This document shows, in pieces, positions 59,490 through 64,000 of a stretch of 64,000 nt of DNA (position 1 is its first letter; each line of letters begins with the position of its first letter). The notes beneath the pieces were generated by a model. That model was not told the DNA's origin. It did no database searches and saw only the letters and a list, made by a program, of their open reading frames with translations. The DNA comes from Saururus chinensis (Eukaryota > Streptophyta > Magnoliopsida > Piperales > Saururaceae), in the NCBI GenBank assembly GCA_035235625.1, contig CP141142.1, positions 52,307,644 through 52,371,643 of the forward strand, written 5' to 3'. The translations under genes and the position numbers were made by a program.

Positions 59490-61690
59490 CTAGAATGTCA
59501 ACCAAATGTATAGACCACAGAAATAATTGTGGGAAAAGAGACTTCAAGAGGGGTAAAGGAGGAAATACAAATGAAAATTGCCCCTTTAACCAAGTGAGGA
59601 ATGCTAAACCATCTTCTAGGAACTTCATTCCACAAGAAAATAGAAAGGCTAAATGGAAGTGTCAGATTTGTGGTTAGAGCCATCCTAGAAAGACTTGTGA
59701 AGGGAACATCAGAATGTGTTACACTTGTAAGCAACTTGGACATATAGCTCGACACTATCCTCGGGGTTATTAAGGTACTCATGGGAATACAAATAAAAAT
59801 TGAAAGAAGAGGGCTGGAGCCTGAGTGTTTGCTTTATCAACTGAAGATGCAAAAGATAGTGCAATCCTAGAAGGTATCATTCCCACTTTTAACCAATTAG
59901 TTAGAGTGTTATATGATCCTAGTGCATCACATTCTTTTATTTTTAAATTATTCGTGGAAGATGTCAATCATCCTAAGAGTAAGCTATAAGTGTCCTATAT
60001 CATCTATACTCCATTAGGAAAAGTTATAATAGTACATGAATGTTTGAGAAATATCATTTTTGTGTTAGGAGAAATAAATTTTTGTGTTGATCTACTCATT
60101 TTAGAGATGGTAGATTTAGATGTTATCTTGGGAATGAATTGACTATGAACTTATAATGCTTTGGTAGATTGTAAGTTGAAGAGGATAGAGTTAAGTATAC
60201 TAAGAGAATCGAATGATTGGAAGAGAGAATTCTTTCATGATTTTAGTTGTTAAATCCCAAAAGTTGATGGAGAAGGTATGTTTTGCCTTTTTGGCAAGCA
60301 TTGTGGAATTTAACAAGGAGAAGGGAAAATTGGATTATTATTTTAGTTGTTAAAGTCCAAAAGTTGATGGAGAAGGTATGTTTTGCCTTTTTGGCAAGCA
60401 TTGTGGAATTTAATAAGGAGAAGGAAATTTTGGATAAGATACCAGTAGTGAGAGAATTTTCAAAAGTATTTCCTGAGGATTTATTGGGTTTACCTCTAAG
60501 GAGGAAAGTTGACTTTACCATAGATTTAGTCTTAGGAACTTTACTAATTTCTAAAGCTCTATATCGGATGGCACCAACATAGTTAAAAGAACTTAAGACC
60601 CAACTTGAGGAATTGTTGGATAATGAATTTAACCCAAGTGTACCCCCTTGGGGTGCACCAGTACTCTTTGTAAAGAAAAAGTATAGGCCCATGAGGCTAT
60701 GCATTGATGACTGAATAATAAATCAGGTTATAGTGAAGAATAAGTACCCTTTACTTTGCATTGATGATCTATTTGATCAATTGCAAGTAACAAAAGCATT
60801 TTAATTGATTGACCTCCGATCTGGGTATCATCAATTAAGGGTTAAGGAAGAAGATATAGCCAAGACCGCCTTCCAAACACAATATGGATACTATGAATTT
60901 TTAGTGATGCCTTATGGGCTCACTAATGCCAGTATTTATGGACTTGATGAATCATATATACTGATTTGCCTTATATAAGTTTATCATTATCTTTATGGAT
61001 GATATTCTTATTTATTCACCATCTAAAGAAGAACATGAGAAGCATCTCAAAGAAACTCTTGCTATACTTTGCAAATATAAACTTTTTGGAAATTTTTGCA
61101 ATTGTGACTTTTGGCTTTAGAGTATCAACTTTTAGGGACATGTGATTTCTAAAGAAGAACATGAGAAGCATCTCCGATCTAGATGTTTAGCTTGTCAATA
61201 AGTTAAGGCTAAACATCAAAAGACCAATAATAACTTTGAACCCTTTAGACATTCCACAATGAAAATGGGAGAACATTTTGATAGATTTTATAATATGATT
61301 ACCAAAGACACAAAATTGGGCTGTGGTGGATAGATTGACAAAATCTGCCCATTTCATACTTATGAAGTGGACACAGTCACCAAAAAGTATGGAAGAACTT
61401 TATATTCAGGAAATTGTTAGATTCAATGGAACTTCTATTTTGATTGTGTCAAATAAGGATCCAAGCTTTACTTCAAAATATTGGAACATTATGCAGAATG
61501 CTTTGGGAACCAAATTATAGTTCAGTACAACCTTCCACCCACACACAAATGGATAGTCAAAAAGAATAATTCAAACTTAGGAGGATATGCTTCGTGCATG
61601 TGTACTATAATAGAAAGGAAATTGGGATGGTTATGCGAAAGGCTTTCAAAACTTTTACCTGTAAGGACTTTACTATTTGACAGTTAGTGG
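59490..61690 (+). pseudogene. Decayed Ty3/gypsy gag-pol, Tekay-like chromovirus
   Basis: In order: the end of gag with a zinc knuckle (CYTCKQLGHIARHYPR near 59717-59764, final Cys replaced by Tyr); protease (LYDPSASHSF near 59910, DVILGMN near 60120); the linker with IPVVREFSKVFPEDL; reverse transcriptase ([38 protein letters not shown], then FMDDILIYSPSKEEHE); and integrase (CLACQQVKAKHQK, VDRLTKSAHF, ALGTKL). RNase H and the integrase zinc finger are deleted between about 61140 and 61180. There are many stops, frameshifts and a 100-bp tandem duplication. The element is inactive. The residue order agrees with the Tekay/Del lineage, by memory of the family. Confidence 0.88.
60241..60440. repeat. 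100-bp tandem duplication in the gypsy pol remnant
   Basis: Copies at 60241-60340 and 60341-60440 share ttttagttgttaaa, agttgatggagaaggtatg and ggcaagcattgtggaattta. It lies just upstream of the protease-RT linker. Confidence 0.85.
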
Positions 61691-62037
61691 CTTGAGTTTT
61701 CTATTGCTATTTAACAAGAAAATAATTATTAAATTTTCTAGCAAAAAAAATCTTGTGGCAAAAATGCATTATCCTTAAGCAAGAAAAGAACATAATAAAA
61801 AAAGAACCTAGAAAATTTGTCCTATACATACCACTTAGTAAATTAATGGTAGTGAATTATCCACGTCTAATTGCCAAATTTTGTTGTTTGTTTCTGTGTC
61901 TTATAGGAGATCATTTACTAAATTAATGGTAGATTCATATGCATCCAACAAACAAAGTATGACATTTCAAAACAGATTTAATTAATTTTACACAAGGTTG
62001 AGCAAAATTTTTAGAAGTACAAGACTAGTGGTATGCA
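61691..62037. other. Intergenic DNA between the gypsy remnant and RABH1 exon
   Basis: AT-rich; the right part is probably the RABH1 3'UTR if that gene is intact. A 15-bp direct repeat (acttagtaaattaatggtag and tactaaattaatggtag) occurs near 61849 and 61916. Confidence 0.4.
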
Positions 62038-62183
62038 CTAACAAGCACAACCCCCTCCTTGATGTTGTGACTGTGCTGAAATCGTACTTGTAGCCTTTAG
62101 AATCCCATCAACTAGATCTTCTTGCTTAGTTGAAGAGAGTGTCTCCATTCCTAGCAAAGAGGCAACAATCTTCCTAAGTAAAG
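62038..62183 (-). CDS. RABH1: RABH1 (Rab6-type) small GTPase, C-terminal exon only
   Basis: On the minus strand an acceptor (gttgttcaag) is followed by an exon encoding about 48 residues: ALLRKIVASLLGMETL, then SSTKQEDLVDGILK, then a Ser/Gln-rich linker ending GGGCAC and a stop. I recognise the GMETLSSTKQEDMVD block and the Cys-X-Cys prenylation end of plant RABH1 proteins, which act in Golgi-related vesicle traffic. The Rab core (P-loop, switch regions, NKxD) is not in the 1.8 kb upstream within the window. Either a long intron separates it and the gene continues beyond the edge, or this is a gene fragment. SLLGME in place of ALPGME is a mild departure from the usual sequence. Confidence 0.62.
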
Positions 62184-64000
62184 CTTGAACAACAATTTTG
62201 CTTATCATTCAGTGCTCCTATGAGGTTTAAGAACCTAATTCCCTAATCGATAAAGGTTCCTGCATAGTTCAAAAGAGCAATATTGAACATTACCAATAGA
62301 AAATGACCCAACAACTTTAAAATCAACTCCTTCAATTTAGACGATGAGGCTTTAGCTGACATTGGCGGAGTAAATGATGCAAAAGGGTCACCTAGAGTAG
62401 AAACTACATATGCATATTACAATTCTATGCAAAAAGATCAACACTGTAAAATAAGGACACCTACAAAGAGATGTTCATTTTGCCCTTTATTTATAGTCCA
62501 TATTTTTAAGAAGCAATTAGAACAACATGCTCGAATTAGCAAAATGAAAGGCATGTCCAAAACAACCTACAAAGAGGCTAATCCTTAGAGTCAACATCAC
62601 CTTAAGTGAATTAACTAGGGTTTAGGTAGCATAATCCTATTCCAAGTTTTGAACATAGAATAAGCCATGGAATTTGAGTGGAAAGCAGTGTACATGTCTG
62701 TATCACCAGTTTGCTTTCTAGACTACTTAGACAGATGAATGTGTAACATTTACAATTAAACAATAATCTATTGTCTATTTTTGGTACTTAATAAGAGGGT
62801 GATATCACCAATTTACTTTCTTATACTACTTGACAAATAAGTGTAACATGTAACATTCACAATTATACAACCCACATAATCTACATGATGAGAGAGACAT
62901 AGCTGTGCTTTTGTTTGCATCACTGAAGCCATCAATAAATAGATAAAAATGACGCCAACATTGCTTCCAATGGGACAAATTGTTTAAAGAGTTTTCAATA
63001 ACAAGTTAATCAGGCGCCCATGTTGCTGAAAGAAGGCTACACAAAATCCCTGGAGAAAATGTTTCTTTGAATTTACATGGTGCTACCCATTGCTTGAAGT
63101 AGATGTTTTCCCAAGTAAACCACTGGCCACACACAGGGGGCAAAACGATCCCTTGTTTGGTGATAGTGGGTCTCAGTGGGTTGTTAGCCGTATGGCCGGT
63201 TGAGGCCAACCCTCCCAGATGCGGCAAGTGATGCCTCGGCTTCTGGCAAGTAATATTTGGCACTCCAACTAATTAATCCACTACCAATGAAAGACCACTT
63301 TGCCACTAGACACCTAATGTCTAGAGCAAAACCAATATCTTTCCATGAAAGCATACTAGAGTTTAGAGAATAATTTGGACATCATTCTTTACTTGTTAAT
63401 TTACCCAATAAAATTAATTCTCTATATAACTAAACATTATGTCCCTCAATAGTTATCAAAAGAACAGCTATAACACTTCAATGAGCAAGAAATAATCATA
63501 GATCCACGAACAGACCAAACCGCTGGGAAGGAACATTAGACATTCTAATTTAAAACCATGAAGACACACTGCAAAGGTGAACTACATCCAAGAAAAGATC
63601 ATGTGTAAATGCAAGATTATCATGAACCTATGATTTGAAAAAAATCCAAGCAGACAATACCAAAAACACCATGCTGATTATATGTTGCCAAGGCATGCAG
63701 AGAACTCACAAGAAATATATACAACAACTCAAAAGTGGAGCAAACATATCATACTTGCACGAGGATCAGAAACAATCAGGATTTTGAGTTCTCTAGAAAA
63801 TAATTTAAAGTGTAAAACCATCCTACCAGGCTCACACTCCATCAAGCTAGAGGCGTAGATTGCACAAAAAGGAAGAAGAAAAGTTGAGACCTTTGTAGAT
63901 ATGGAGGCGGAAATTCTAGAGGCATCCAAATTTGAAGACGAATACAAAGATCATTGTTGGTGACCTTCTGATGGCTTCGTAGTCAGGGAGTCTCCAAAGG
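62184..64000. other. Right edge, possible RABH1 intron; no supported exon
   Basis: I searched the minus strand for the remaining Rab6 exons and did not find the P-loop, WDTAGQE or NKxD motifs. The open frames at 63006-63263 and 63729-63947 are not recognised. The region could be intron or intergenic DNA. Confidence 0.4.

Noticed and set aside
63729-63947. Minus-strand frame with the block LMECEPGRMVLHFKLF that looks protein-like
   Set aside because: I could not assign it to a family and saw no splice context tying it to RABH1; too weak for a gene call.

Overview
The window is nuclear DNA from a flowering plant. The coding genes are spliced with short GT-AG introns, the proteins belong to plant families (chloroplast mTERF, nucleolin, a TT12-type MATE transporter, a RABH/Rab6 tail), and most of the remaining DNA is plant-type transposable elements: Ty1/copia, Ty3/gypsy Tekay-like chromovirus, Mutator-like elements, MITEs and solo LTRs. 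Nothing bacterial or viral is present. I cannot name the species from sequence alone. The length of the solo LTRs (2.5 and 3.4 kb) and the low gene density suggest a repeat-rich genome.

Host genes. (1) A single-exon mTERF gene of the MTEF1/SOLDAT10 type on the minus strand (3328-4266, possible upstream start at 4458). (2) A complete nucleolin gene on the plus strand (27636-34960) with 19 coding exons, 683 codons, repeated acidic exons, two RRMs and an RGG tail, preceded by a telo-box, a TATA box and a 5'UTR intron. (3) A complete MATE antiporter of the TT12/DTX41 clade on the plus strand (47696-50491) with 8 exons and 498 codons. (4) The C-terminal exon of a RABH1 (Rab6) GTPase on the minus strand near the right edge (62038-62183). 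These genes look functionally unrelated; they do not form a cluster.

Mobile DNA, left to right: a Mutator-like terminus (970-1172); a solo LTR (6438-8922, 5-bp target duplication ttaca) inserted in another dispersed repeat; an internally deleted copia element with both ends and its target duplication taatt (10113-12578); a second solo LTR (17467-20835, target duplication ctaag) inside an older repeat; a MuDR N-terminal remnant (about 21634-22180); a possible Pack-MULE (23306-26825) carrying inside it a non-autonomous element with palindromic core (24264-26699); a MITE in nucleolin intron 14 (31402-31746); old LTR-like sequence at 37-46 kb; a second, larger copy of the palindrome-bearing element (52866-56670, 9-bp target duplication acctgctgc) inside a third LTR-like sequence; and a second copy of the first LTR (57269-59335) followed by a decayed Tekay-like gag-pol (59490-61690).

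The most unusual structure is the two-copy non-autonomous Mutator-like family at 24264-26699 and 52866-56670. Its termini are rich in GAGCTCGA-like motifs, and its core is a roughly 1-kb palindrome whose arms hold long CT tracts matched by GA tracts. The second copy carries a further 1.33-kb palindrome of related design and a 110-bp insertion. Comparing the two copies gives the order of insertion. All coordinates of spliced genes were read by hand from splice signals and reading-frame continuity; they were not checked against transcripts or databases.
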